From Onthophagus taurus (taxonomy: Eukaryota > Arthropoda > Insecta > Coleoptera > Scarabaeidae): a stretch of DNA of 64,000 nucleotides. How positions within the stretch are numbered: position 1 is the first letter of the stretch; every line of letters begins with the position of its first letter. The translations under genes were made by a program, and so were the position numbers. The notes beneath the pieces are model-generated. The model saw only the letters and a list, made by a program, of their open reading frames with translations, was not told the origin of the DNA and ran no database searches. The stretch is taken from the NCBI RefSeq assembly GCF_036711975.1, contig NC_091966.1:40369501-40433500 (forward strand). The letters run 5' to 3'. This document shows positions 11,901-23,178 of this stretch, piece by piece.

Positions 11901-14900
11901 GGATAAGGGTTTTTAGTAGTGGTGGAACGGATATCCGGCAACTATCCAGCTTTGGCCATTCACAGGAATTAGTATCTCTTTTAGGTGTTGGACACTGCAG
12001 ATAATAATCAAGTTCAACCCCAATAGGACTTTTTTCATTGAATACAACTTTATTTATATCACGTTTGTCATTAGCAACCTCATTGTAACAATCCCAATAC
12101 GATATATAAAATCTCTTGTTGCAGTTTCGTGTAGTTTTCTTCTCTTCGCTTGTAATTCATCACATTTATTACTAACCGAACTGTCGCTGTTATCACTTTC
12201 GATTATTAATGAAAGTATCTTCTTTTTAATACAAAAAGCCGTTTTGAAAGATCACTTTTAGTTTGAGAAAAAAAATTTTGAAATAATCGACAATTTTTTC
12301 GAATTTTGCAATTTAGATTAAGTTTTAAAAATTCGTATAAAACCCATTTCTTGGAATATGAGTATGAAAATTTCCCAAAGTGTTAATAAGAGTGTCCTCT
12401 TTCCAATGAACCAACACATTTTGAAAAATAACTTTTAGTTTTTGAGAAAACAAAATTTGAAGTTTTGATAAAATTTTCGATGTTGCAATTTTCATCGATA
12501 ACTTTCAAAATTCGCTATAAAATTAATTTCTTGAACGATCGTTGTGGAAATATCACCAATTATTAACTAAAGTATCCTCTTTTTAATGCAACAAGCCGTT
12601 TTGAAAAATCAATTTTAGTTCTTGAGAAATAAATTTTTGAAATGATCGACAATTTTTTCGAATTTTACAATTTTCGCCGATTATGTTTTAAAAATGCGTA
12701 TAAAATCCATTTCTTGGAATATGAGTATGAAAATTTTCCAAAGTGTTAATAAGAGTGTCCTCTTTCCAATGAACCAACACGTTTTGAAAAATAACTTTTA
12801 GTTTTTGAGAAAACAATATTTGAAGTTTTGATAAAATTTTCGATGTTGTAATTTTCAACGACAATATTCAAAATTCGCTATAAAATTAATTTCTTGAAGG
12901 AACCCTGTGGAAATATCACCAATTATTAATTAAAGTATCCTCTTTTTATTGCAACAAGCCGTTTTCAAAAATCACTCTTAGTTCTTGAGAAATAAATTTT
13001 TAAAATAATCGATAATTTTTTCGAATTTTACAATTTTCGTCGATTAAGTTTTAAAAATTCGTATAAAATCCATTTCTTGGAATATGAGTATGAAAATTTC
13101 TCAAAGTGTTAATAAAAGTGTCCTCTTTCCAATGAACCAACCCGTTTTGAAAAATAACTTTTAGTTTTTGAGATATTATAACCATAATGGCCGGATATCC
13201 CGCCGAAGGGATGCCGAATATCCGGTATCCGGCTTTTCGCAAAATCACTATCTGTTCCATCACTAGTTTGGAGCTACGACTATGAACTAAAATCAACGTT
13301 AAAGTCATAACACCAATTCATTGAAATTATCTCTGAATGGAGCTGGATTCACACAACCCCAAATTCGTTTACTAAGCATTATTAGATATTTAGTTTCCAC
13401 TTGTTTAGGCATAAATTCAGTCGGAGAGCGCCCTTGATTTTGATGGAGAGACATAAAGATGTCGCTTATCTAATACCTGACATTAGCAGATTTTCTAGTA
13501 TCCTGACAATTTCTTTCTGCATTTTCTTCCTCCTTAGAATGCAAAAAAGCGTCCTGTTCCCTTGGATAGAGATTATTGGTCTAATATAATTGTTTTTATT
13601 CTATTAACATAGAGGTCCCATGAGTAAAAAAGAAAAAAATCTATTTAGTAATGCTTCCTTACCTCAATAATGAGCCTAGTTAACACTGGAGAAGTCAGTA
13701 TATTTCCTGCATCGACTTATTAAAGATCTCTCTATTAGCCCGACACCATAAAGAAAGAAGTCCTCTACTATGCTGGAGTTACAATTGAATAAGCCAAAGA
13801 TCCTGCGCAACTTGAGGTTGTTTTAATTTAATTTATATCTGAAAAAAAAAGAAATTTATGTTTCCTAGAGATTTTATTTTATTGATTTTTTAATTTAAAC
13901 ATTAATAATCCAAATTGATAACATTTATTATCTCAAAAACAGCGAATGTCCAAACTACGACAAGATAATTTCAGTTTTATTAAAAGAAGGAATCAAAAAA
14001 CTTCCAGAACATTGCAAATTAACCCCAGGAATTCCCCTTAAACCTATGCTAGCGCACCCAACTAAAGGAGTACAAGAAGTTTTGCAACGTTTCGATGGAT
14101 TTAAATTTACTTGTGAATGGAAATACGATGGAGAAAGAGCCCAGGTTTATTTATTTTTTTTAAACAAAATTTATTCCCTTTATTTATTTTATTATTTTTT
14201 TAGATTCACATCTCAGAAGAAGGCGTTGTAAACATTTACAGTAGAAATCAAGAAAACAACACCACAAAATATCCCGATATCATCTCGAGATTACCCAATT
14301 GCAAATCGGAACTTGTCGAATCTTGCATTTTAGATTGCGAGGCGGTCGCTTACGACACGGAGAAAAAACAAATCTTACCCTTTCAAATATTAAGCACGCG
14401 CAAACGAAAGGACGCGAACGAATCGGAAATAAAAGTCCAAGTTTGCGTTTTTATGTTCGACTTGTTGTATTTTAACGGCGAACCTTTGGTGAAAAAACCG
14501 TTTCAACATCGACGCGAATTACTTAAAAAACATTTTAAAGAAGTCGAAGGTCAATGGCATTTCGCGACATCCCTCGATACTAAAACGATGGAGGAAGTGG
14601 AAGAATTTTTGGATGAAAGCGTTAAAGGGAATTGCGAGGGATTGATGGTGAAAACGCTCGAAGATGAGGCTACTTATGAGATTGCGAAAAGATCGAGGAA
14701 TTGGTTGAAATTAAAAAAGGATTATTTAGAAGGGGTTGGTGATACTTTGGATGTTGTTGTTATTGGGGGTTATTTAGGGAAAGGAAAACGTACCGGGACT
14801 TACGGCGGATTCCTTTTGGCTTGTTATGATCAAGATAATGAGGAATATCAAAGTATTTGTAAAGTAAATTTTTAATTTTTTTTTGATTAATTAATATTAA

Positions 14901-17900
14901 TTAAATTTATTTTTTTTAAATAGATTGGAACTGGATTTAGTGATGAAGATCTTCAAAAACACACCGAGTTTTTTAAAAACAACATTACAAGTCAACCTAA
15001 ATCTTATTATAGATATGATCAGTCTCACTTACCTGATCATTGGTTTGAACCGGTTCAAGTTTGGGAAATTAAATGTGCCGATTTATCACTTTCACCGGTT
15101 CATAGAGCAGCCTTAGGAATTGTAATTAATTTATTTATTTATTCCCACTATACTAGGAATTGATTGCCTAAGTCTGACGTCGCAGAGATGGGCGGAGCTT
15201 ATACCGACTCCAAACAATTTCGTTGCTAACCGCCATAAAAATGTTATTTGAAATGTCATTTAAAAAGTTACTTAGTTTATTTTATTTTAACACTAATTGA
15301 AAAATTGCATATGGTGATCTACGATTAGCAACACAGTGAGCAACGAAAATGTTTGGAGTCTGTATAAGCCCCGCCCATCTCTGTGACGTCAAGGCTTAGG
15401 TTGTCTATTGCATGTATCTCGCAATATATGAATGCAATAACCATAGTTATGAAACTACAGGTTTTCCAATAAGAGGTGTTATTTTGATATTCAAAGAAAA
15501 ATGCCATTTTTTAGTATAAATGGTCGGATGTTTATTTCATTATAAAGAAGAAGGTATGCCGTTAATAGTGGAAAATAACATTAGGCAAATGACCACCACG
15601 ACCACGCTTACAGGACAATATCCTTTCCATGAAATTTTCCATAACCAAATTGCAAAGTGGGTGCCCTATGTCCTCAATAGCCTCATGAATTCCATCTTTG
15701 AGGTCTTGAATCGACGCTGGGCTGTTGGCGTACACCTTCTCTTTCACGTGGCCCCAAAGGAAGAAGTCGTAAGGTGTTAAATCACAAGATCTCGGTGGCC
15801 AATTGTGATCTCCTCTTCGAGAGATAACACGGTCCGGAAACTTTTCCCGTAAAAGATCAATGGTTTCGTTGCTTGTGTGGCACGTAGCACCGTCTTGTTG
15901 AAAGTAAACGTTGTCCACATCAATACTATCCAATTCCGGCCATAAAAAATCATTAATCATCTCTCGATAGCGCAATCCATTCACCGTAACTGTTGCTCCA
16001 GCCTCATTTTCGAAAAAGTAAGGTCCAATGACTCCGCCGGGCCATAAACCGCACCAAACAGTCACACGTTGAGGATAGAGAGGCTTTTCAACAATAACTC
16101 TTGGGTTTTCCGAGCCCCAGATGCGACAATTTTGCTTGTTGACGGAGCCACCGAGGTGGAAATGGGCCTCATCACTCAAGATGATTTTTCGATGGAATTC
16201 CAGATCATTTCATGCATTTCAACGACCCAATCAGCAAAGACACGACGTTGTTGATGATCGGACGGCTTGAGTTCTTGTGTTAACTGAAGTTTATAAGCCT
16301 TAAGACGCAAATCTTTATGCAAAATACGGTGTAATGACGTTTGTGGAATGCCTAATTCCAAAGAACGACGAAGAATGGACAAACCTGGGTTTTCTTCAAC
16401 ACTTTCGGCTACAGCAGCAATATTCTCGGCTGTTCTTGAGCTACGTGCACGGGTTTTATTCTTCACATCACTAACTTGTCCCAACAGCTCGAATTTTTCC
16501 ACCAATTTCAGTATTGCGGTCCGACAAGGTGCTTCACGACGACCCAAAAATGTTCGAGTTTTACGAACCGTCTCTGCCAAAATTTCACCATTTTTATAGT
16601 GAATTTTAATAATTTCAATGCGTTGTTGAAGCGTGTATCGTTCCATTTTTATTAATGGCGTACTTTCTACTTGTCAAATGTCAAAAAATGACAGCTTCAA
16701 AAGTGACATCTACCGAAATAACGGGCTATTCAAAATAACACCTCTTATTGGAAAACCCTTTACTATGCACTTGCACTGTCCCACATAAAATGCAACATAG
16801 CTTAATAGTAGAGGTATTGGGTAGTTTTGCAAAGAAAAAGTTTTGCTTGGAAAAAGGTAACGTCCTTATAACAACGCTGAGTTTTCGACCGTCTTAAGAG
16901 ACGTACTTTTCGTTCAATAAAAATATACGACAATCTAACGCTAAGTAACAATTAAAACTAGAACCAACACTAGACCGAGAACTAGAAACATTCGGATTTA
17001 GCCGCACGTCTCTCAAGACGGCTAAACGCGAATCATTCTAATGTTTCTGGTTCTAGTGTTCTAGCTTTAGTGCAATAAAAATATGCAATAGAGTGGTATC
17101 TTATGCTAACTAGCGCTATCTACCACTGTCACTAGAACTGACACTACACCTAAAACTAGAAACATTCGGATTTAGCCGCACTTTTCTCAAGACGGCTAAA
17201 CCCGAATGATTCTAATTCTAGGTTAGAACATTTTCGAGTTTTTAACATTTTCTTCTATAATTCGAGAACGGGTGGCGATATCGAGATGCGGTTTTCACTA
17301 AAATTTAGCAAATTTTAAGGTAACTAAGGGTCTGTGAAGTAAATTCATTTAACTAAAAATATGCAATAGAGTGGTATCTTATGCTAACTAGCGCTATCTA
17401 CCACTGTCACTAGAACTGACACTACACCTAAAACTAGAAACATTCGGATTTAGCCACACTTTTCTCAAGACGGCTAAACCCGAATGATTCTAATTCTAGG
17501 TTAGAACATTTTCGAGTTTTTAACATTTTCTTCTATAATTCGAGAACGGGTGGCGATATCGAGATGCGGTTTTCACTAAAATTTAGCAAATTTTAAGGTA
17601 ACTAAGGGTCTGTGAAGTAAATTCATTTAACTTTTCTTCAAAAATCACAAAAATATGTATCCGCTACAGATAACGCCCTCTAGCTTATTTGTTTTAAACC
17701 AAGCGGTCTTGCTGAAAATATCTTTTAAAAGAGCATGAAATGGTCTTTCAAACAAGACCAAAAATATTTAAATCGGTTGAATGGTGCAGGAGATATTAAA
17801 ATGTAAACATTTGAAAACGCATTGGCCTACCTCTCCCTTATTATGACAGATATGAGGAATATTGCAAAACAAAAGCGATGCGGTATTATCCAAACTACTA

Positions 17901-20797
17901 AATGATGTTGTCAAAGTTATAGTTCATCGTCTAACTTTCTGAGATAGCGAGAATTTTATATTTCTCTATGGCAGTTACGCCCCCCTAGCGGTCGAATTAC
18001 GAACTTCAAAATAGTTTTCAGCTATTTCTCTTGCCCACTTTGCTTATAAGGATTTTTTCCCAAACCTACCCTTAACGGGACACCTGTACATAATTTAAGC
18101 ACGCTGGGTAAGAAACTTTAACAAAAGATGCTTTACAACTGTCTTGATTTTTTATGTTATCACACATCATTTTTATAGCACAAACACTCTCCTCGCACCA
18201 ACTGCAGACCCGGCAATAAGACATAGCATGGAAGCAGGAAAAATAGGCCATTTTCGCAACCTCCATCGTGGCATAAAGAGTCAGTTTCTGCACAAGGTAA
18301 ACCGCACTCAATAGGCGCCCGCAGAAAACATCAATATGAATAATATCACTCCAGTGTAATGCAGGATTAATCAAAAGTCCTAGTAACTTAATGTTGCTTT
18401 CATCTCCTTTGTGGAAAAAGTTCATAACTTGTGTTTTTTCATTATTCAATAACAATCTGTTAGCCTGTAACCAATTAAAAGCTGAGTCTAAAGTCTCAGT
18501 GCCCATTTCATCCACACCATACTTACACTCCATCACATTCGAGAAATCACCACTCCATCTAACACGCTTGGCAAGATATGATTTTATAAGATTATACAGG
18601 TGTGTCAAATGTCTGGAATATAGCAAATAATTTCGCCATTTGTGGTTTTAAAGAAAAATGTTTCAAAGACAGGTTACTTTATTAATCGTGGTGCATTTTT
18701 TGGCGATATTTACTTGTTTGTATGGTTTTTTGTTTCGTTGCTATGTCAACCAACATTGTTATTTTAAATATGATGCATTTTTTTTACATACTTTGATAGA
18801 GGATAAATCCCTCTATGCGATGAACATATCAAATCATATGGTTGTATAAGAAAAAAATCGAGAAAAAATGCGTTTTCTAAAAATATTAAATCATCAAATT
18901 ACAATCAAAGTAGGCGCCGAAAGAACGCCGTTGATAGCTTTAAAAGTCATAAAAATGACAGTTTCAATGGGTATGGTGACACGCATTTAATCTAGTTTCG
19001 TCATTGATAGCTGTCTTCGGCCGTCCACTTTTTGGAATGTTTTTAACACTTCCGGTGTTAAAGAATTTTTTTAATCTTTTGGATATTGTGGATTGTGTAA
19101 TTTATGTATACGGGTAAATATTATTGAACAGTGTACAAACTTCACTTTGTCGTTCGCTTAATTGCGCCATATTTGTTTAAACTGTCAATTTTTGACATTT
19201 AAAGCTGTCAACGGCGTTATTTCGGCGCCTAGTTTGATTGTAATTTGCTGATTTAATATTTTCAGAGAACGCATTCTTTCTCGATACAACCATATGATTT
19301 GATATATTCATCGCGTAGAGGAATTTACCCTCTATCAAAATCTGCAAAAAAAACATCCCATTTAAAATAACAATGTTGGTTGCCATAGCAACGAAACAAA
19401 AAATAATGTAAACGAGCAAATATCGCTAAACAATGCGACACAATTAATAAAGAATCTTTTATTTGAAATATTTTTCTTTTGTATATGCTTCAGATTACAA
19501 CAAATTATTTTAGATTTCTCATGATTGTCATGGACAGATTTTTGACGATTTTAATAATTGCGGTGGCAGTTTATTTATTCTCTCTCTATAACCATACTGA
19601 TCTTCTACCAAGATATTATTTTTACTTAAGTAGTGAACAAGGCGACGCTTAACAAGCTCCTCAAGAATCCTCAAGAAGTTTTCGATTTGTGATCATCCCC
19701 TTTTTTAAATAGAGGAGTGACTTTTACAACCTTCACTTTAATAGGAAATGTTCCTTCCTCAACACATTTATTAAAAATTATAGCTAGTGCTGGAACAATT
19801 TCGCTGGCAACTTTTTTCACAATAGGAGAAGTCAATCCGTATATGTCCTCACTGTTTGTCTGTTTCAGCTTCGAGATAACACTTAATATCTCTTGATCAT
19901 CAATCGGTGCAAAGAAGTATAATATTGTTTTTGTTCATTTTTTTATATACTCGTCAAGCTGTATAGATGGCAGCAAGTAACGATTGTATTTCGGTTGCAT
20001 AATACTCCCTGAACCCAGCAGCATGTAGACTTGCATCATCCTGTGGTTTTCTTCTTTTATTTATTCTTTCCTTGTTGATTACTTCCCACATTTTTTTATT
20101 TTTGTTGTTAGCATTATTTATAGCATCACTATTCCGTTTCTTTATTTGCATACTTTATATATTTCGTCCGAAGCTGTATCTTTTTTAGTTGCAGCGATCA
20201 TGCCTAAAGATTCAACTAAGGATTTCTTCTCCGATATGGATTGCGGAAGTGTACTGTCCCCTTTTTTGAAGATTCTAATTCTTTTTTGTTGTCTATGCAG
20301 CGTGTCGAACTTTCCGTTACTCGTTTAGCCGTATTAAGAGACGCACAGCTAAACGGAATGTTTCTAGTTCTAGGTCTAGTGTTACTTCTAATGTTAGTCT
20401 AATTTATTTGTTATTCAGCGCTAGATTGTTGTATATTTTTATTGAGCTATAACGGACACTGCCTTCCACATATTGATTCATAATATCGAGGTTTTACTGT
20501 AATGTCAAATTATATTGACATGTTGCATTTAATGTGGGACAAAGTTTCTATAGAAATATATTTTTGTATATTGCATCTTAAATGAAATTCATTGTATATA
20601 ATAATAAATTTTAATCAAATTAGATCGATCCAGAAAAGGGAATTTCTTTACGTTTCCCACGATTTATACGAATAAGAGATGATAAACAAGTTGAAGACGC
20701 AACATCCGCCCAACAAGTAGCCGATATGTACTCAAATCAAGACCAAATTAAAAATCAACAAGGAAGTGGAAAAATTGCGGAGGAAGATTTTTATTAA
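7343..20797 (+). CDS. LIG1: DNA ligase 1 (ATP-dependent), 11 exons
   Basis: Exons: 7343-7359, 7415-7459, 7585-7656, 7709-8022, 8075-8177, 8229-8625, 8677-8945, 13943-14144, 14204-14863, 14924-15121, 20624-20797. All junctions are GT/AG, phases agree, and the joined frame is 2451 nt (816 aa; the human enzyme is 919). The protein starts with a PIP box, MQKSITSFF, which recruits it to PCNA. A Lys/Glu-rich disordered region follows to about residue 160. Next come the DNA-binding domain (exons 6-7) and the adenylation domain with motif I KYDGERAQ and nucleophile Lys466. The OB-fold domain lies in exons 9-11. The enzyme seals nicks between Okazaki fragments and in excision repair in the nucleus. 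Introns 7 (5.0 kb) and 10 (5.5 kb) are swollen by transposons; the rest are under 75 bp except intron 3 (52 bp) and intron 2 (125 bp) class sizes. No frame break is seen. Confidence 0.95.
8950..11284. other. LIG1 intron 7, left part; mostly unrecognised
   Basis: No gene is supported. Minus-strand sequence around 10460-10680 weakly resembles a LINE reverse-transcriptase block (QVFDRV..GLVYR), too decayed to name. A plus-strand frame at 9515-9730 is hydrophobic but has no homology that I recognise. Confidence 0.35.
11945..12230 (-). pseudogene. hAT transposase C-terminal fragment
   Basis: The minus strand reads [20 protein letters not shown] followed by SCEW. This is the hAT segment preceding the dimerisation motif (usually DPLxWW). 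The frame then runs into terminal repeat sequence, so the dimerisation domain is missing. A second copy of the same fragment is at 56420-56640 on the plus strand. Confidence 0.6.
12240..13170. repeat. ~360-bp tandem repeat inside the hAT element
   Basis: The motif TTTTTTCGAATTTT recurs at about 12294, 12654 and 13016, and GAAGTTTTGATAAAATTTTC recurs at about 12458 and 12820, giving a period near 360 bp. The array is directly attached to the hAT fragment. The same repeat in reverse orientation is beside the second hAT fragment at 55745-56415. Confidence 0.75.
13441..13942. other. LIG1 intron 7, right end
   Basis: Nothing recognised except the 3' splice site of intron 7 (CAAAAACAG at 13934-13942). 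Confidence 0.4.
13943..15121 (+). CDS. LIG1: DNA ligase 1, exons 8-10 (adenylation and OB-fold core)
   Basis: Exon 8 carries motif I ([10 protein letters not shown]) with the adenylated Lys, at its very 3' end. Exon 9 (220 codons) includes LDCEAVAYD (motif III region), EGLMVKTL (motif IV) and WLKLKKDYL (motif V). Exon 10 continues the OB domain with [18 protein letters not shown]. All expected catalytic motifs are present and uninterrupted. Confidence 0.93.
15158..15408. mobile_element. MITE with ~60-bp terminal inverted repeats
   Basis: The left arm contains CAGAGATGGGCGGAGCTTAT (about 15183) and GACTCCAAACAATTTCGTTG. The right arm contains the reverse complements, with ATAAGCCCCGCCCATCTCTG at about 15362. 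The core between the arms is about 110 bp and non-coding. It lies at the start of LIG1 intron 10. Superfamily is not assigned. Confidence 0.7.
15458..16760 (-). mobile_element. DD41D Tc1/mariner-superfamily transposon, nearly complete
   Basis: Terminal inverted repeats GGTTTTCCAATAAGAGGTG (left, 15460; reverse complement on the right near 16732-16756) are flanked by TA at 15456-15457 and 16761-16762, the target site of the superfamily. The 1.3-kb element carries one transposase gene on the minus strand with a single frameshift. It sits antisense in LIG1 intron 10. Confidence 0.85.
15562..16646 (-). pseudogene. DD41D transposase, one frameshift
   Basis: The first frame (16646-16176) encodes the N-terminal helix-turn-helix region: [17 protein letters not shown], then [15 protein letters not shown]. 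The second frame (16179-15562) encodes the catalytic core. Catalytic Asp residues lie in SDEAHF, in QQDGATCH and in [12 protein letters not shown]. There are 41 residues between the second and third Asp, which defines the DD41D (rosa-like) group. The frames are offset at about 16185-16205, just before the first Asp, where about one nucleotide has been lost. Otherwise it is uninterrupted, suggesting fairly recent activity. Confidence 0.85.
16880..17060. repeat. short palindromic repeat (CTAG-rich hairpin family), LIG1 intron 10
   Basis: A stem ATTCGGATTTAGCCG / CGGCTAAACGCGAAT surrounds a loop ACGTCTCTCAAGA, and is flanked by repeated CTAGAAC-type motifs. The same hairpin recurs at 17164-17212, 17442-17491, 20322-20352, 28931-28976, 29111-29150 and 51408-51452. 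Confidence 0.7.
17081..17636. repeat. 278-bp tandem duplication containing the hairpin repeat
   Basis: ATATGCAATAGAGTGGTATC begins at 17081 and again at 17359. The two 278-bp units then agree almost perfectly (one clear G/A difference in the hairpin, GCCGCAC versus GCCACAC). The near identity shows the duplication is recent. Confidence 0.85.
18072..20151 (-). pseudogene. LINE (CR1/jockey-like) reverse transcriptase relic, interrupted by a TIR element
   Basis: Reading leftward on the minus strand, 20151-19600 gives the pre-RT and first RT blocks ([15 protein letters not shown], then broken pieces resembling [19 protein letters not shown] and [17 protein letters not shown]). After an inserted element, 18626-18072 gives later RT and thumb blocks: [60 protein letters not shown]. 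Frameshifts and missing segments make it dead. It lies antisense in LIG1 intron 10. Confidence 0.7.
18651..19480. mobile_element. Tc1/mariner-like element with ~200-bp inverted repeats, inserted in the LINE relic
   Basis: The left arm AGAAAAATGTTTCAAA... (18653) and the right arm ending ...TTTGAAATATTTTTCT (about 19475) are reverse complements over about 200 bp, both with TTTTTTGTTTCGTTGCTATG near the inner part. The interior minus strand from about 19170 reads [20 protein letters not shown] and later [19 protein letters not shown] text, a transposase N-terminus. The rest of the enzyme is deleted. Confidence 0.7.
20624..20797 (+). CDS. LIG1: DNA ligase 1, terminal exon 11
   Basis: This exon reads [20 protein letters not shown] (motif VI region of the OB fold), then NQDQIKNQQ and the stop TAA at 20795-20797. 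It sits 5.5 kb from exon 10 because of insertions in intron 10. The acceptor is AAATTAG at 20617-20623. Confidence 0.93.
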   Translation: MDPEKGISLRFPRFIRIRDDKQVEDATSAQQVADMYSNQDQIKNQQGSGKIAEEDFY

Positions 20798-21791
20798 CCC
20801 ATAATTTAAATTGTGAAATTTTTTAAATACAATTATTTGTAATCTTTTGTATGTTTATGACTCACCCTGTATACCAAAAAACATTTACACAAAGAAAATG
20901 ATGTTTCCCCCCAAAATAAAAAAAAAAACAATTTGCTTACATATAAATGAGACAAAAGTAAGTTCGTTATCAGTGAGATTAGAAGTATCGTGCGGTGATC
21001 GCGAGATTTTTCGGTATAATTCGTTGTGTTTGACGGTTTCAATCCGAATGAGCATTTAAGAAGTAAATAAAAAAATAATTTCACTTTGCGTTGTCGTGAC
21101 GTGTTTGAAACCGTCCTTGATCGATTCCGGTCAAGTGTTTTACAATATATTAACGTCGGTGAGTGGTGCATTTCCCAGAATTAGGACTTCTAGAAAAATC
21201 TTATAAACATTTTTTTCACTCGATGACTTATCATTTTTGACATTTTTGTCATTTCGAATGAAAATTTCGTTTTTTGAGTTCGCCGTGAAGTTTGCTTTTA
21301 TATGACGGTGTAAATTGGATTAATTTGTGTTAAAAACTTTTTTGTTAACCCGTAAGTAAATTAGACTAATCTAAACGTTAAAACTGGTTAAATGTATTTT
21401 AACGAATTAATTTTAATCGAATTAACTCTTAAAAAATTATTTGTTTATTAATAGTCGAGAAGTTGCAGACGTAAGAGGAGCGAAATAAAAACCCGGTCAA
21501 CTTTGATAAATGACGTTTTTAAATTAAAAAAACTCAAAATTGACTTTGTCAAAATGAATCACCCATAAAAAAACGAATTAAAAATGTTAATACAAAAGAT
21601 CAAAAAAAATAAGTTAGTGACATCGCTTTAGGTTGGTAACGGGGTGACGCGACGAACGCGCGTTGTTCATTGCGGTCGTACCGGGCCTTTGTTCGTTCTT
21701 CTTATGCCGGCGACATTCGATCGGAAGGGGTTAGTTTTTGCGAGAAATTCGTACGGGAAAGACAAACTAACACTGTGTCTTTGTGTGTCCG
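20798..21791. promoter_or_regulatory. LIG1 3' region and Uba1 promoter/5' leader
   Basis: About 1 kb separates the LIG1 stop from the Uba1 start on the same strand. AATAAA occurs at about 21066 and could serve LIG1 polyadenylation. The last 150 bp before the Uba1 ATG are distinctly GC- and CpG-richer (for example GACGCGACGAACGCGCG near 21646) than the surroundings, which fits a housekeeping promoter or leader. No coding exon is seen. Confidence 0.5.
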
Positions 21792-23178
21792 ATGTCTAGT
21801 GCTGAATTTGTGGACAGCTCCGTCGACCCGCCGAAAAAGAAACGGAAGCTCTCTGTTACCGCTACTACAGACATGGCGAATAACGAAGCTGCAAGTGCTT
21901 CATGTCCTCCATGTCATGCAACTGGCAGTGAGGATATCGACGAAAGCCTCTATTCCAGACAATTGTACGTATTGGGCCACGATGCTATGCGCCGAATGGC
22001 CACCAGCGACGTTTTAATATCGGGACTTGGTGGGCTTGGCGTCGAAGTCGCTAAAAACGTTATTCTTGGTGGTGTTAAATCGGTTACATTACACGATGAA
22101 ACTGAATGCACCCGTCAAGATCTTTCCTCGCAATTTTATCTCTCCGAAGATGATATTGGTAAAAACCGCGCTGAGGCGTGCGTTAAGCAACTCGCCGAAT
22201 TAAACACTTACGTCCCAACTAAAACATACACGGGCCCACTCACCGAAGAATGGATAAAAAAATTCCGCGTTGTCGTCCTAACAAATAGTTCAATCTCCGA
22301 ACAACTTAAAATCGGCGAAATGACTCATTCTCTTGGCATCGCTTTGGTTATCGCTAGTACAAGGGGATTATTCGCTCAAGTATTTTGCGATTTTGGCCCT
22401 TCTTTCACCGTATTAGACGTAAACGGTGAATCACCTGTTTCTGCAATGATCGCTGACGTTTCGAGAGATAAAGAAAGCGTCGTTACTTGTATTGATGATA
22501 CTAGACATGGAATGGAAGATGGAGATTATGTTACATTCTCTGAAGTCATTGGGATGACTGAATTGAATAATTGCGAACCAATTAAAATCAAAGTACTTGG
22601 CCCCTACACTTTCAGCATTGGAGATACCTCCTCGTACACGAAATATGAACGTGGTGGAATTGCAACTCAAGTTAAAATGCCTAAAAAAGTCCAATTTAAA
22701 CCACTTTCTGAATCAATTAAAAGCCCTGACTTTGTAGTTACTGATTTTGCAAAGTTTGATCACCCCCAACAATTACATTTAGCCTTCAGCACTTTGCATA
22801 AATTCACTGAGAAGAATGGTAGATTACCTAAGCCGTGGTCGTTTGAAGATGCATCAGAATTTTTAACCTTGGCGAAATCTGTTTCTGTTGATGGAGGTAA
22901 CGATACTGAGATTAATAATGAATTGTTGGAGACGTTCTCAAATATTTGCGCTGGGGATTTAAATCCGATGAATGCGACGATCGGTGGTATTGTGGCCCAA
23001 GAAGTTATGAAAGCGTGTTCGGGAAAATTCCACCCCATTTATCAATGGTTGTATTTTGACGCAATCGAATGTTTACCAAGGAATGGAAATCCCATTAACG
23101 AAACTTTAGCTGCCGCTACAGGATCAAGATATGATGCACAAATCGCCGTTTTTGGAAGCGAATTTCAAAAAAAATTAG
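21792..23178 (+). CDS. Uba1: Uba1 exon 1 (N-terminus and inactive adenylation half)
   Basis: 462 codons plus one nucleotide. After the basic N-terminal signal comes [20 protein letters not shown], the conserved start of the E1 fold, followed by the GLGGLGVE loop and the first catalytic-Cys half domain (about 200-290). The exon ends at KKLG|GTAAAA. Reading past the donor would add only a short tail before a stop. Confidence 0.95.

Larger units (their letters stand above)
11917..13265. mobile_element. hAT DNA transposon, non-autonomous
   Basis: Ends are imperfect inverted repeats TAGTGGTGGAAC (left, 11917) and GTTCCATCACTA (right, ending 13265), matching the CAGTG-type termini of hAT elements. 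The flanks GTTTTTAG (11909-11916) and GTTTGGAG (13266-13273) fit an 8-bp target duplication with two later changes. The unoccupied site is visible in the neighbouring repeat copy around 11435-11455. Inside are a fragment of transposase C-terminus and about 2.6 copies of a ~360-bp tandem repeat. Confidence 0.75.
11285..13440. repeat. two diverged direct copies of an unidentified ~300-400 bp repeat, the second split by a hAT element
   Basis: Copy 1 spans about 11285-11600. Copy 2 spans about 11690-11916 and resumes at 13266-13440. Shared landmarks are GTGCTAAATCG, CCCAATCCTNTGGATAAGGG, TTTTTAGCTGCGAC versus TTTGGAGCTACGAC, and AGCTGGATTCAC. Copy 1 supplies the uninterrupted version of the hAT insertion site. 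The parent element is unknown; minus-strand frames are broken. Confidence 0.6.

Noticed and set aside
21783..21791. Upstream GTG as Uba1 start
   Set aside because: It is not ATG; the in-frame ATG at 21792 starts MSSAEF and leads directly to the expected E1 N-terminus.
21670..22017. 115-codon frame overlapping the Uba1 start
   Set aside because: It is an out-of-frame shadow of Uba1 exon 1 with no motif.
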